A DNA stretch of 64,000 nucleotides from Gracilibacillus massiliensis. GTDB lineage: Bacteria > Bacillota > Bacilli > Bacillales > Amphibacillaceae. This document shows, piece by piece, positions 19,521 through 29,528 of this stretch. Location: positions 310,001 through 374,000 of the forward strand of contig NZ_CZRP01000011.1 in NCBI RefSeq assembly GCF_001458115.1, in the 5' to 3' direction. The notes beneath the pieces are model-generated. The model did no database searches. It saw nothing but the letters and a program-made list of their open reading frames with translations, and was not told the origin of the DNA. Numbering within the stretch: position 1 is the first letter of the stretch; every line of letters begins with the position of its first letter. Both the position numbers and the translations under genes were made by a program.

Positions 19521-20048
19521 TTACTGTGAAAAAGATTGATAGTGAACGATTTCTTCTTTTGGAATATGTTTTTTCGGTGGTTTTGTTTCGGCTGGGTATC
19601 CTAGGCCGATGATCGCAACCACACGACGATCGTTAGGAATATTTAATACATCACGAGCATGACCTTCCCGTCTTTCAGATTCTTCTGCATCTTCTGCGTG
19701 ATAAATCGCACCAAAAGCACCGCATAAGCCTTGATTGACTGCCTCTAACCAACAGTAGCCAGAAGCGATCGAGCTATCTTGTAACCAATACTTACTTATA
19801 TCAGGACGCCCTGTTATCACTACTGCAGCCTTAGCATCTACAATCCAAGGCATAAAAGGAGTGGTATCTTTTAATGCAACAAGTTTTTCCTTTTCTGTTA
19901 CGACTATGATATCTTTTGACGGTAAGTTGTTGCCTGTTGGTGCAAAATAAGTAGCATCAACAACAGATTCTAATACATCTTTTTCAATAATACGATCCTG
20001 ATATTTTGTAATCTCTCGTCTATTTTTGATTGCTTCTAATACATCCAT
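19521..20048 (-). CDS. Nitroreductase-family flavoprotein
   Basis: A 175-aa protein with the nitroreductase fold. It starts with AIKNRREITKYQDRIIE, the FMN-binding arginine cluster, and has FAPTGNN (about residue 34) and IIGLGYPAETKPPKK near the C-terminus. Members use FMN and NAD(P)H to reduce nitro groups, quinones or flavins. ATG 20048 follows AGGAGG. It is the last gene of a minus-strand group with an NMT1/SsuA-type importer, 85 bp after the binding-protein gene. This suggests its substrate may be what that importer brings in (inference). The exact substrate cannot be read from sequence. Confidence 0.88.
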   Translation of the reverse strand: MDVLEAIKNRREITKYQDRIIEKDVLESVVDATYFAPTGNNLPSKDIIVVTEKEKLVALKDTTPFMPWIVDAKAAVVITGRPDISKYWLQDSSIASGYCWLEAVNQGLCGAFGAIYHAEDAEESERREGHARDVLNIPNDRRVVAIIGLGYPAETKPPKKHIPKEEIVHYQSFSQ

Positions 20049-20133
20049 ACAATTCCTCCTCTTACCATTTTCTTCATTTTACCAAATGTTAGCTGGAAAT
20101 TCGAATGAAAGAAAAGATAGTTGGGGAGAAATA

Positions 20134-21204
20134 TTATTCTTCGTACGTTCCAATAATATCAAGGGCTTCTTCTACTAAAGACATATCAATTATGCTATCA
20201 AAATCCAATTCACCTTGGATTGCCCCATTTTCTTTATAGAATTGATATTGCTTTTCTACATCGTCTTCAAAAATATAACCATTCGGGTTTAAACCGGTAA
20301 CTCCAACTTCTTTCCACAATTCCTCATCCTTTAAAGCGGTATGGTTTGCCATTATCGAAATAACTTCACCATCATCGTCGATATCTTTGATAAAAACATC
20401 ATGATAATCTCGAACACCTTGTAGATATGCCGCCATAAAGCGAACTGCTACATCTCTACGTTCTGTTAAAAATTTTGGGGAACCAAGAACCATAGCGATC
20501 TGTGCTTCAGGAGCATAGTCAGTCGCATCGAGGAATCTTTGATGAATCGCTTGGTTTTCACCTTGTGTAATTAAAGGTTCGATTTGCAGGGCAAGATCAA
20601 TTTGTTGATTACCCATTGCTGACATCATATTACCAAAATCGCTCATTAAAATAAATTCTACTTCTTCTGTTGAGACGTTCGCATGCTTTAACATTTCATC
20701 GTAAATATAATGATCTACTGCATTCTGAGTAGAGACAGCGATTTTTTTGCCTTTTACATCTTCATAATCCGTTATGTCGTCTTTAAGATCTTCTCGTACG
20801 ACAAAGGTAAAATAAGAACTCCCTACATTATTATGTCCTTTATCCGCGATAAATCGAACATCAATCCCTTGTGCGATCGAATTGAAAAAGGAAGCAGAAG
20901 ATATTCCACCAGCTACGTCAACTTCACCAGCAGCAACAGCAGGAAGCATTTCATCACTATTTCCAAATGTCGCAAATTCTACTTCAATATTATATTTTTC
21001 AAAATATCCTTTATCTTGTGCAATATAAAATCCTGCACCTGAGGCTGAGCCATCTTCGGCAATGACAACCTTTGCGGTTTCTTCCAATGGTGCTAGTGGA
21101 TCTGTACTATTCGCATTATCATTTTGATCAGAATCCGAAGATTGACAAGCTGAGATTAAAACAATAACCGCAGCTGCAATCACTAGTAATACTAATTTTT
21201 TCAT
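20134..21204 (-). CDS. ABC importer solute-binding lipoprotein, NMT1/SsuA type
   Basis: A 356-aa lipoprotein with the lipobox LISAC, an Asp/Asn-rich tether and an NMT1/THI5-like fold (GFYIAQDKGYFEKYNIEVEF, then AAGEVDVAGGISSASFFNSI). Relatives bind sulfonates, taurine, nitrate, pyrimidine precursors or aromatic compounds, so the ligand is open. It follows the ATPase gene by 64 bp on the minus strand. Permease, ATPase, binding protein and nitroreductase run in that order as one probable operon. No cysteine or thiamine genes nearby point to a specific ligand. Confidence 0.88.
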   Translation of the reverse strand: MKKLVLLVIAAAVIVLISACQSSDSDQNDNANSTDPLAPLEETAKVVIAEDGSASGAGFYIAQDKGYFEKYNIEVEFATFGNSDEMLPAVAAGEVDVAGGISSASFFNSIAQGIDVRFIADKGHNNVGSSYFTFVVREDLKDDITDYEDVKGKKIAVSTQNAVDHYIYDEMLKHANVSTEEVEFILMSDFGNMMSAMGNQQIDLALQIEPLITQGENQAIHQRFLDATDYAPEAQIAMVLGSPKFLTERRDVAVRFMAAYLQGVRDYHDVFIKDIDDDGEVISIMANHTALKDEELWKEVGVTGLNPNGYIFEDDVEKQYQFYKENGAIQGELDFDSIIDMSLVEEALDIIGTYEE

Positions 21205-21268
21205 TACTTTTCCCCCATTTAAAATTCTTTTTTGGTATGAACCGTCGCTAACACTTTTTATAGAGAAT

Positions 21269-22042
21269 TTATTTTAATCTCGTTTGTTTGACTTCACTTT
21301 GCAGTTGCTCCCAAATTTCTAGGAATATGTTGGTCATCGTAGCATCTGATCGGACTTTTTCGATCGTACGAGGTCGTTTCATCTCAATAGTCACATCTTT
21401 AATGATTTTTCCAGGCTGCGCACTCATCAACAAAATTCGATCACTTAAAAGCAATGCCTCGTCAATACTATGGGTGATAAATAATACCGTTTTTTTCGTT
21501 TCTTGCCAAATGGCTAATAACTCTTCTTGTAAAATGAATTTATTTTGCTCATCTAAAGCCGCAAAGGGTTCATCCATCAATAATATTTCAGGATCATTGG
21601 CAAATGCACGCGCAATACTAACACGTTGCTTCATTCCTCCGGACAATTCTTTAGGATACAATCGTCTGAAATTTGTTAATCCAACTTTTTGTAAATAATA
21701 TTCTGTTCGTTCTTTCACAAAGTCATCTGATAAATGTCGCATTTTTAAACCAAATGCAACATTTTCTTCCACTGTAAGCCAAGGAATGATTCCATTTTCT
21801 TGGAACACCATTGATTGTAAAGGTTTCTTTGGATCTGTTTGATTGATCAAAACTTTTCCTGTGCTAGGTTTTTCTAAGTTGGCAAGTATTCTTAATAATG
21901 TTGTCTTTCCACAACCGCTTGGCCCTAACAAACAAACGAATTCTCCTTGGTTTATTGTGAGGTTAATACCATCTAAAGCTTCTATATACTTATCCCGTTT
22001 AACAAACCGTTTTGATAAGTGATTGATTTGAATTTTTGACAA
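21269..22042 (-). CDS. ABC importer ATP-binding subunit, SsuB/TauB type
   Basis: A 257-aa ATPase with Walker A GPSGCGKTT, Q-loop VFQENGIIPWL, signature LSGGMKQRVSIARA, Walker B ILLMDEPFAALD and the switch His in LFITHSIDEA. It powers the importer formed with the permease upstream (20 bp gap) and the downstream binding protein. The start is TTG 22042 with GAGGG seven bases before it. The SsuB/TauB/NrtD-like sequence agrees with the NMT1-type binding protein. Confidence 0.92.
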   Translation of the reverse strand: MSKIQINHLSKRFVKRDKYIEALDGINLTINQGEFVCLLGPSGCGKTTLLRILANLEKPSTGKVLINQTDPKKPLQSMVFQENGIIPWLTVEENVAFGLKMRHLSDDFVKERTEYYLQKVGLTNFRRLYPKELSGGMKQRVSIARAFANDPEILLMDEPFAALDEQNKFILQEELLAIWQETKKTVLFITHSIDEALLLSDRILLMSAQPGKIIKDVTIEMKRPRTIEKVRSDATMTNIFLEIWEQLQSEVKQTRLK

Positions 22043-22062
22043 CTTTATCCCTCATTTCTACT

Positions 22063-22827
22063 TTATTTCCAGGGTAATAATTTACGTTCAAATCCTCTAA
22101 GTAATAAAGAGAAAAAGTATCCAAAAAACGAAATAAGTATTAACCCAACATACATTTGAGGTAATAAAAATGCTTTATAATTCATCCAGATTAAATATCC
22201 AATACCTGAAGTTGCTCCAATCATTTCAGCTGCTACAATCGTTAGTAAGGCGATCGCTTGCCCCATTTGAATCCCTTCTAACATTACTGGTAATGAACCA
22301 GGTAAGGCAATTTTAAAAAAGAAATCTTTCGCGTTCGCGTGATAATTCTTTGCAACATCTAAATAGATTCTGTCGATATTCGCTACACCTGCAGCCGTAT
22401 TAATTGCTACTGGAAAAAAGACACTTATTGCAATGGTAATCATTTTCGAAAATTCACCAATACCAAATAATATCAAGATAATTGGTAACATAGCCAGTGT
22501 AGGAATAGGCATGAAAATCATAATAATTGGTGAGAAAAAATGCCGAAAGTATTTATACATCCCCATTAATAATCCAATACAAATAGCAGGAATAACGCCA
22601 AGTGCAAAACCAAGGATAATTCTAGTTAAACTGATATAAATATGTTTAAACAGATCTCCTGATTCCCCCATTTGAATTAATGTAGCTAGAATTAATGTTG
22701 GTGCTGGAAAGAAACGTGGGTCTAGTAGAGACAACTGTGAACAGACTTCCCAGAGCAGTAGTAAGAGAATGGGAGAGGAGATAGTAATGAATTGAGACAA
22801 TGATGGTTTTTTAAACTTTTGTAACAT
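22063..22827 (-). CDS. ABC importer permease, SsuC/TauC type
   Basis: A 254-aa membrane protein with about six helices. The loop motif FFFKIALPGSLPVMLEGIQMGQA and AEMIGATSGIGYLIW are typical of SsuC/TauC/NrtB permeases. It is the first gene of the four-gene minus-strand operon. Its promoter should lie in 22828-22940, just beyond the terminator of the prs-like gene. Confidence 0.92.
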   Translation of the reverse strand: MLQKFKKPSLSQFITISSPILLLLLWEVCSQLSLLDPRFFPAPTLILATLIQMGESGDLFKHIYISLTRIILGFALGVIPAICIGLLMGMYKYFRHFFSPIIMIFMPIPTLAMLPIILILFGIGEFSKMITIAISVFFPVAINTAAGVANIDRIYLDVAKNYHANAKDFFFKIALPGSLPVMLEGIQMGQAIALLTIVAAEMIGATSGIGYLIWMNYKAFLLPQMYVGLILISFFGYFFSLLLRGFERKLLPWK

Positions 22828-22943
22828 TGCATCTCTTCCTCTCTTTACAAATTATTATATGTGTTCGCCCAAAAGGTGTGCACATAAAATTTTCAAAAGA
22901 AAGGAGGGAGTTGGACAACAATAAGAGAGTTTAAAACAATAAT

Positions 22944-22978
22944 AAAACCATGCTATCAATATAAAGTAGCATGGTTTT
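22944..22978 (-). terminator. Terminator of the prs-like gene
   Basis: A perfect 12-bp stem (22944-22955 with 22967-22978) has an 11-nt loop. On the minus strand it runs into TTTTATTATT. Confidence 0.85.
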
Positions 22979-23034
22979 AATTCCTTTGTAATGTTTGGAT
23001 GATTGTGGCAAGAGTTTACATTGTCTAAGATTCA

Positions 23035-23985
23035 TTAAATATATAACGAACTAATCGATTGTTGCTCATATAGTCGAATAATCGCTTCTGCGACTACTGG
23101 GGCAACCGTTAATTGTGTAATATTATCTAACTGTTTATCTTCAGGTAATGGAATCGTATTGGTAACAATTAATTCTTTTATGTAAGATTCAGCTATTTTG
23201 TTTACGGCAATTCCAGAGAGAACAGGATGTGTTGTACAAGCATATACCTCTTTAGTTCCGTGGTTTTTTAAAGCTTCGGCACTTGTCGTGATCCGTCGTC
23301 CTGTATCAATGATATCATCAATAATTATCGCTGTCTTATCAGCGACATCACCCACGATGTTTATAGTGGAAGCACTGTCTCTAGGCCCTCGACGATCTAC
23401 GATAGCAATTGGTGCTTTTAATTGATCAGCTAATTGTCTTGCACGAGATACACTGCTGTGATCTGGTGCAACTACCACTACATCTTCAAGCTCTTTTGCT
23501 TCTAAGTAACTACCAATGATTGGAACGGCTGTAATCGGATCAACTGGTATATCGAAAAAGCCTTGTGCTTGCGGAGCATGTAAATCGATGGAGATCATTC
23601 GAGTTGCACCAGCTTTTTGAATGAGATCAGCGATTAATTTAGCTGTAATAGGTTCACGTGCGCGTGATTTACGATCTTGGCGCGCATAGCCATAATAAGG
23701 CATAACGATGTTAATAGAACGAGCAGAAGCTCTTTTTAAAGCATCTGTCATAATCAGCAGTTCCATAATGTGATCTTCTACAGGGTCATACGTGGATTGA
23801 ATAAGAAAAACATCACAACCTCTGATGCTTTCTTCAATGTTAATTTGAATTTCTCCATCACTGAATGTTTTTACAGATGATTTACCTAAATCAATACCAA
23901 TATGATGTACAATTTCTTCTGCTAATGGAACGTTAGAGCTTAATGAGAAGACTTTTAATTTGGTATCATGATATGTGTCGTTCAA
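23035..23985 (-). CDS. prs: Divergent ribose-phosphate pyrophosphokinase (PRPP synthetase) paralogue
   Basis: A 316-aa protein of normal Prs length, with [22 protein letters not shown] and [18 protein letters not shown] well conserved. Prs makes PRPP from ribose-5-phosphate and ATP for nucleotide, His and Trp synthesis. Several active-site stretches depart from the usual form. The PRPP loop reads DDIIDTGRR instead of DDIIDTAGT. The catalytic flexible loop reads DRRGPRD instead of DKRRPRP. The ATP-site segment reads [11 protein letters not shown] instead of SPDHGGVTRAR. The gene is monocistronic and not in the usual gcaD-prs-ctc context. It is probably a second copy with altered or regulatory function (inference). 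Confidence 0.85.
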   Translation of the reverse strand: MNDTYHDTKLKVFSLSSNVPLAEEIVHHIGIDLGKSSVKTFSDGEIQINIEESIRGCDVFLIQSTYDPVEDHIMELLIMTDALKRASARSINIVMPYYGYARQDRKSRAREPITAKLIADLIQKAGATRMISIDLHAPQAQGFFDIPVDPITAVPIIGSYLEAKELEDVVVVAPDHSSVSRARQLADQLKAPIAIVDRRGPRDSASTINIVGDVADKTAIIIDDIIDTGRRITTSAEALKNHGTKEVYACTTHPVLSGIAVNKIAESYIKELIVTNTIPLPEDKQLDNITQLTVAPVVAEAIIRLYEQQSISSLYI

Positions 23986-24049
23986 GGAAAAGACCTCCTA
24001 TGTATATGTTCATTATTATATTATCGCAAAAAGCGACAATGGAAACAAG

Positions 24050-25177
24050 TCATCTTGCTCGAATAGAGTGAATTAATGTCATGATTTGTTTTGTCTGTTC
24101 TGCTAATAAATGTGACGTATTCTTCATACAGTCTTCTAAACTTAAGGGACGATTTACGATCGAAAAACAACCGGCAAATTTCTCACGTAAAGGTTGATTA
24201 TTCTCTGCTAAACTACCAGAAAGTAGGATGGTAGGCACATGCCATTGATTAGCTAATTCAGCTACAAAACCCGGTGCTTTTCCGTATAGTGTTTGTTCGT
24301 CACTTTGCCCCTCACCGGTAATTGCTAAATCGGCATGTTTCAGTTGGTCATCTAGTTGAATAGATTCAGCAATCAAAGCTGCACCAGACTCAAGTTTTCC
24401 ACCTATTGTTAAAAAGGCGAAACCTAAACCACCAGCCGCACCTGCCCCTGGGAGATTTCTCCATTCTTGGCCAAGAGTTGTTTCTAATAATCCAGCAAAG
24501 TGATTTAATGCTTGGTCATACTCGGATACTTGATTAGAAGTAGCACCTTTTTGTGGGCCAAACACAGCACTTGCACCCAACTCGCCACATAAAGGATTAT
24601 CTACATCACAAGCAATTCGAAAATCTACTTTTTTTATACGAGAATCTAGCTCGCTAAGATCAATGGAATGAATATGTAGAAGGTCTTTGCCAAATTTATT
24701 TAATTGATTTCCGTTCCTATCATAGGCTTTTAATCCAAGTGCTTGTAATAAACCTAAACCTCCGTCATTCGTGGCACTTCCACCTAGTCCCACAATAATT
24801 TGCTCACATCCTTTATCTATCGCATCAAGAATGGCTTGTCCAATTCCAAAGCTAGTTGTGAGATCAGGGTTGCGGTGTTGTGTGGGTACTTGATATAAAC
24901 CAGCGTGTAAAGCAGTTTCGATGATGGCAGTCGATTTGTTAATGATTGCATAATTTGTTTTGATTGAATTTCCTAATGGACCTGATGTGGAAATAACTAT
25001 ATTTTGTCCGTCAGTAGCTGAAAGAATAGCTTCTATCGTTCCTTCACCACCATCAGCCATTGGTTTTTTGATTATTTGATGGCTACCTGTTTCTTCGATA
25101 GCTTGTGCGATTGTGTTGGCAACCTCTGTAGCAGAAAGGCTTCCCTTATATGAGTCTGGTGCTATTACGATTTTCAT
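24050..25177 (-). CDS. glxK: Glycerate kinase, GlxK/GarK family
   Basis: A 375-aa class I glycerate kinase. It opens with KIVIAPDSYKGSLSATEVA, the family signature, and has KPMADGGEGTIEA, GLGGSATNDGGLGLLQALG and the central GAGAAGGLGFAF. It phosphorylates D-glycerate with ATP, probably to 2-phosphoglycerate, feeding glycolysis. It lies 64 bp upstream of the prs-like gene on the same strand, so the two may be cotranscribed. A structured repeat lies upstream (25211-25357). The glycerate source is not visible here. Confidence 0.93.
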   Translation of the reverse strand: MKIVIAPDSYKGSLSATEVANTIAQAIEETGSHQIIKKPMADGGEGTIEAILSATDGQNIVISTSGPLGNSIKTNYAIINKSTAIIETALHAGLYQVPTQHRNPDLTTSFGIGQAILDAIDKGCEQIIVGLGGSATNDGGLGLLQALGLKAYDRNGNQLNKFGKDLLHIHSIDLSELDSRIKKVDFRIACDVDNPLCGELGASAVFGPQKGATSNQVSEYDQALNHFAGLLETTLGQEWRNLPGAGAAGGLGFAFLTIGGKLESGAALIAESIQLDDQLKHADLAITGEGQSDEQTLYGKAPGFVAELANQWHVPTILLSGSLAENNQPLREKFAGCFSIVNRPLSLEDCMKNTSHLLAEQTKQIMTLIHSIRAR

Positions 25178-25210
25178 TTAATATTCCTCCAATAATTGAC
25201 GATATTTTTC

Positions 25211-25357
25211 CTCACCGTGTAAATGTCCCTAATACCTTAAGTGAAAAGATTCGAGTTTAATAAAGAAGCTAAGTGAGGGATAAACATACGAAAACTTCCT
25301 GATAAGTTTCGCCGAGCATAGTGGAAGTCTAAAACTCCCATTGATTAAGTCTCACTT
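25211..25357. repeat. Structured RNA-like repeat, copy 1
   Basis: It shares with 61820-61955 the ordered blocks AAGCTAAGTG, AACTTCCTGATAA, TTTCGC and a hairpin ending in TTGATTAAGTC. Possible helices in RNA sense of the plus strand are 25216-25220 with 25286-25290, 25226-25230 with 25276-25280, and 25320-25328 with 25334-25342 (one mismatch). It lies upstream of glxK, in the gap after the small membrane protein gene. No open frame was recognised, and the strand on which it acts is unknown. Confidence 0.55.
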
Positions 25358-25410
25358 CCTAAATTATACTGAAGTTACCGCTTACAAACAATAGAGAACT
25401 AAACATACGA

Positions 25411-25441
25411 AAAGGGAAATGCAAATAATGCATTTCCCTTT
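25411..25441 (-). terminator. Terminator after the small membrane protein gene
   Basis: A perfect 13-bp stem AAAGGGAAATGCA/TGCATTTCCCTTT (25411-25423 with 25429-25441) lies just downstream of the minus-strand gene that ends at 25458. Confidence 0.75.
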
Positions 25442-25457
25442 AAGAAAAGTGAGTGTA

Positions 25458-25739
25458 TTAACTATTTTGGTGTATCATTGGTCGATGTGATTTCATGGAC
25501 TTGCGCATTTCTAACAATATGATCGTAAACGCGATATGTCCATATACAAGATTGGCAATAAAAATACCCCATAAGTACATTTCACCAGCAGCAATGCCAA
25601 CTGTCATATACTTATAAAATACCAACCATGCTCCTACAACAAATGGAACTTGCCCTATAGCTGTTTTTTTCCAATTATCTCCCCATAACAAGATAGGAGT
25701 GAAACTAAATATCAGTAAGAAAGTTAATAATATATCCAT
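25458..25739 (-). CDS. Small membrane protein, unrecognised
   Basis: About 93 aa with three hydrophobic segments (near residues 3-20, 26-47 and 53-78) and a short basic tail. I do not recognise the family. ATG 25739 is preferred over GTG 25748 because AAGAGGTGA forms a ribosome site six bases before the ATG and overlaps the GTG. It is monocistronic with its own terminator. Confidence 0.7.
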   Translation of the reverse strand: MDILLTFLLIFSFTPILLWGDNWKKTAIGQVPFVVGAWLVFYKYMTVGIAAGEMYLWGIFIANLVYGHIAFTIILLEMRKSMKSHRPMIHQNS

Positions 25740-25914
25740 ATTTGTCACCTCTTATATATCACATAATAGCTGTAAGTGTTTTCAAATATAGTATAACATA
25801 AAGTTCATATTATTGTAACAATTAGTTCATAGTTTAGACACATTTTTTTGAGAGCTATATACATGACTAAGTAGACAAAAACTACGAACTTGTAACAATT
25901 TTGAAAGTTCGATG

Positions 25915-26275
25915 AGTGCAAGACAAAAGCTCCGTCCATTTACTTCGCTTTCCGCGGGCGTCACCTCAGCCTCCTCGGCAGAAAATCACTGCCTGTGGGG
26001 TCTTCGGAAGACGCTTAACACGTGCGGAGTCTACGTAAATGGACTACGCTTCTATAGTGTTCTACAAAGTTAGAAACAGCTAGAATGTTGATTTCACAGC
26101 ATATTTCCTCGTACTTGAACAGATATCTTGCAAAGCGGAGGAAAAATGCGACACTCCTGGGGGAACAGCACGAGCTGAAGATCCACTTGGTAAAGTGCTT
26201 TTCTTTACCAAGTTAGCTTCAGCCGTGCCCCCGGAAAGGGAGTGTTTTTCCGTAGCGTTGGATTTGCATTCAACT
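25915..26275. repeat. Dispersed palindromic repeat, copy A3 (variant)
   Basis: The right box (about 26150-26270) matches the family: GAAGATCCACTTGG, a loop, CCAAGTTAGCTTC and a CCGTAGCG end. The left box (about 25930-26050) is a different palindrome (CCGTCCATTTACTTCGC ... GCGGAGTCTACGTAAATGGA), so the unit is a mosaic. No gene is seen between 25749 and 26340. Confidence 0.6.
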
Positions 26276-26343
26276 TGATACTTTTGTCAATCAGACACAA
26301 GTTGTTACTTCGCAGTTTAGTTTAACAGTGATATACAACAAAA

Positions 26344-26375
26344 AAGCCTTTAAGCAAATGATTGCTTAAAGGCTT
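26344..26375 (-). terminator. Terminator of ppc
   Basis: A 14-bp perfect stem (26344-26357 with 26362-26375) with a 4-nt loop is followed on the minus strand by TTTTTTGTTG. It lies 12 bp past the ppc stop. Confidence 0.92.
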
Positions 26376-26387
26376 ATGGTAGTTAAA

Positions 26388-29141
26388 TTAACCTGTGTTG
26401 CGAAGTCCTGCTGCTACACCGTTGATGGTGAGAAGTGCTTCCATTAGAAGTTCTTCATATTTTTCACTTTCTTCACCTTCATTGCGAAGTTGTGAGACAA
26501 GTTGAACTTGCAGGAGATTTAACGGATCAACTAGTGGGTTACGTAGTCGAACAGATTCTTTAATATTCTGTCTGTTATCCAGTAACTCATCTTGTCCCGT
26601 AATTTTTAGAACAATATCCTTTGTTTCTTTGTATTCATCAGCAAGTTGTCCAAAGATTCTACCGCTAATTTCTGTATCTTTCATCATATTGGCATATTCT
26701 TTCGCTGTTTGAATATCTGCTTTAGTTAATGCCATCTGTAAGTTGTTAATAATAGCCTGGAAAAATGGCCAACGGTTATACATCTTCTGTAAGAATTCAA
26801 GGTTACCTGTTTCATCAAGATATTTCTTGAATCCTGTACCAGCTGCATACCAAGCAGGTAATAGTTGTCTACTTTGAGTCCAAGCAAATACCCATGGAAT
26901 TGCACGTAAATCTTCAAAACGGTTACTGCCTTTACGCTTCATTGGTCGTGAACCGATGTTTAGATCTCCTAATTCGTGTAATGGTGTTGCTTGGTTGAAA
27001 TACTGAATAAATCCAGGATCTTCAAAGACTAATGATTGATATTTCTTCAATGCATATTCAGAGATAACACTCATTGCATCCACTTCTTCTTGAGAAGGTT
27101 GCATATTCTCATAATCATCACTTAATCCCATGATTCCAGTTAATAGGGTAGAAGTAGCTTGTTCTAAACTACGATAAGCAATGTCTTCTAATAAATAACG
27201 TGAAGATAATACTTCTCCTTGTTCGGTAATTTTTACTCCATCACCTAAAGTTACTGCAGGTTGTGATAATAGGCTAGAATATAATGGTCCGCCACCACGA
27301 CCAAGTGATCCGCCACGACCATGGAAGTATTTTAATTTAACGCCATATTTGGAGGAAACGTCATGAATTTCTTGTTGTGCATTATAGAGCACCCAATTAG
27401 CAGTAATATTTCCACCATCTTTACTACCATCAGAATAACCAAGCATGATTTCTTGCAGGTCTCCACGAGCTTCAAGATGCTTTCTGTATAATGGTATATC
27501 AAATAACTTCTTAACCATTTCTGGACCATGTTTTAAATCATCAATTGTTTCTAATAATGGAGCAACATGAATACGGCTTACTACTTTGCCATCGGGATAA
27601 ACTCGATAGAGTCCTACTTCTTTAGCAAGTACTAGCACTTCTAACAAGTCACTTACATTGTTTGTCATACTGATTAAATACACTTCAATTGCACGCATTC
27701 CAAAGGTATCTTGAGCATTTTTAATCATGCGGAATGTATCAATTACTTCTTGTGTTTCTGGTGAGAATTCATCATATATTGAGATCATTGGACGTGGATT
27801 TTCTAATGATGAAATAAGCGTTTTTACTTTCTCATCTTCGTCTAATGATTTGTAATTGTCCGTGATATTTACTTTTTCATAAATTTCCGTTAAAGCAGAT
27901 TCATGTTCACCACTATGGTTACGTACATCTAATGATGCTAAATGGAAACCAAACAAATCAACTTGGCGAATCACCTTACGTAATAATTTCACTGGATTTT
28001 GTTTTGGATGATGAATCATCATACTCTCACGAATCATATTTAAATCAGCTAATAAATCTTCTGATACTGCGTACCCACGTTCATCATCTTGCTCCGTATA
28101 TTCTAATCTCTTAAGCATAAGTGATAATTTCACACGATATACTTCGTCTTCTTTATGCCAACCATTATAATTTAATTCTTGACGATCTTTTTGAATAGAT
28201 TCTCTTATTTCTTTACTTACCTCAACTTTTGAGTCCGAATGGCTAAGTCTATTTTGTAGTGTACCTATTGATTCTTTATATTTCTTAAGTACGAGTTCAC
28301 GATGACGCTTTAATGTGTTATAAGTGGTGGTAGCTTTTACATTAGGGTTACCATCACGGTCACCACCAATCCATGAACCGAAACGTAGGAAAGAAGGAAT
28401 ATTCCATCTTTGATTATAATTTTCATATAATAAATCTTCCAAATCATCATGAATTTTCGGTAAAACATCAAATAAGACGCGATCAAAATAGTACAAACCG
28501 TTAGAAACTTCTTTCATAACAGACGGCTTTTTCTGTCTGATTTCTTGAGTCTGCCATAAAATAGTGATTTCATTGGCAATTCGCTCTTTAATTAATTTTT
28601 TCTCATAACGTGTATAAGAATAATCCCATGATGTTAATAAACGAGCAATTCTTTTGTGAATTTGCAGAATTGTTCTTCTTGTTGCTTCTGTTGGGTGAGC
28701 AGTCATGATAAGCTCCAACGATAACTTACCTAAAAGTTCTGTCACTTGGTCTGGTGAGACATTGTTATCAATTAGTTGTTTAACGCCCGCTTCAAGTGAA
28801 CCAGGTTGAATAATGTTCGCATCTTGTGCTTGATACTCACGACGTCTTCTTGATCTGTAATTTTGTTCTGCAATGTTTAATAGGTGAAGATGAATTGAAA
28901 ATGCACGAATAACATTTTTTCTAAATCCAGGCTCTAATTGACTAATTTTTTCTTTTATTTTCTCTTGCGTTTTTTCCTCTTTTGTTTCTCTAACCTCTTT
29001 GGAAAGTGTACGAATTTCTTTCACCGTGTTTAAGAGCTGGTCGCCACCTTCATGTAGTAGTACATTATCTAAGATTTTCGTTAAGTAATCGACATCTTTT
29101 AATAAGGATACATTTGATTTTTCTTCTGACGTTGTTGTCAT
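26388..29141 (-). CDS. ppc: Phosphoenolpyruvate carboxylase
   Basis: A 917-aa enzyme of normal bacterial length. It fixes bicarbonate onto PEP to give oxaloacetate, replenishing the TCA cycle. Catalytic motifs are complete: MTAHPTEATRRT with the active-site His, GSWIGGDRDGNPNVK, the mobile-loop FHGRGGSLGRGGGPL, and the C-terminal RNTG. A charged helical N-terminal region precedes the core. The start ATG 29141 follows a GGAAGTGGGA ribosome site. It is a single-gene unit with its own terminator, divergent from glpP. Many Bacilli use pyruvate carboxylase instead, so ppc is an addition here. Confidence 0.97.
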   Translation of the reverse strand: MTTTSEEKSNVSLLKDVDYLTKILDNVLLHEGGDQLLNTVKEIRTLSKEVRETKEEKTQEKIKEKISQLEPGFRKNVIRAFSIHLHLLNIAEQNYRSRRRREYQAQDANIIQPGSLEAGVKQLIDNNVSPDQVTELLGKLSLELIMTAHPTEATRRTILQIHKRIARLLTSWDYSYTRYEKKLIKERIANEITILWQTQEIRQKKPSVMKEVSNGLYYFDRVLFDVLPKIHDDLEDLLYENYNQRWNIPSFLRFGSWIGGDRDGNPNVKATTTYNTLKRHRELVLKKYKESIGTLQNRLSHSDSKVEVSKEIRESIQKDRQELNYNGWHKEDEVYRVKLSLMLKRLEYTEQDDERGYAVSEDLLADLNMIRESMMIHHPKQNPVKLLRKVIRQVDLFGFHLASLDVRNHSGEHESALTEIYEKVNITDNYKSLDEDEKVKTLISSLENPRPMISIYDEFSPETQEVIDTFRMIKNAQDTFGMRAIEVYLISMTNNVSDLLEVLVLAKEVGLYRVYPDGKVVSRIHVAPLLETIDDLKHGPEMVKKLFDIPLYRKHLEARGDLQEIMLGYSDGSKDGGNITANWVLYNAQQEIHDVSSKYGVKLKYFHGRGGSLGRGGGPLYSSLLSQPAVTLGDGVKITEQGEVLSSRYLLEDIAYRSLEQATSTLLTGIMGLSDDYENMQPSQEEVDAMSVISEYALKKYQSLVFEDPGFIQYFNQATPLHELGDLNIGSRPMKRKGSNRFEDLRAIPWVFAWTQSRQLLPAWYAAGTGFKKYLDETGNLEFLQKMYNRWPFFQAIINNLQMALTKADIQTAKEYANMMKDTEISGRIFGQLADEYKETKDIVLKITGQDELLDNRQNIKESVRLRNPLVDPLNLLQVQLVSQLRNEGEESEKYEELLMEALLTINGVAAGLRNTG

Positions 29142-29528
29142 AGTGTCCCACTTCCTTTCAAAGTTTTAATTTGATAAGATGTTTTCTTAATGATTAATTT
29201 GTTTGTGTCGTTCATTGAATGTTTAGATTAGAGCATCTTATAACTACAATAGATTTTTTGGCTGGAATTGGTTAGAGGACGTAAACAGAACAATCGATTC
29301 CGCAATTGTCAGAAAGAATCGAAAAACATAAAAATGCGACAAAAAATAGGCACATAACCTATCATAACATGATTTTTAAAAAATGAATAATGATTTCACT
29401 TTAATGTCTTAATAGTCTGAAAATCATGTATGATTATATAGAGAGTAATACCTATACTAATATAAGTTTATGATAATTTAGCGATATTCGCAAATGTCTC
29501 TACTATAGATGAGAGGAGAGAAGAAGAT
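29142..29528. other. Divergent promoter region between ppc and glpP
   Basis: These 387 bp are AT-rich without a recognisable gene, repeat or strong hairpin. It must hold the ppc promoter (minus) and the glpP promoter (plus). A TATGATTATAT stretch near 29428 is a possible -10 region. The glpP ribosome site GAGAGGAGAG ends at 29520. Confidence 0.5.
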
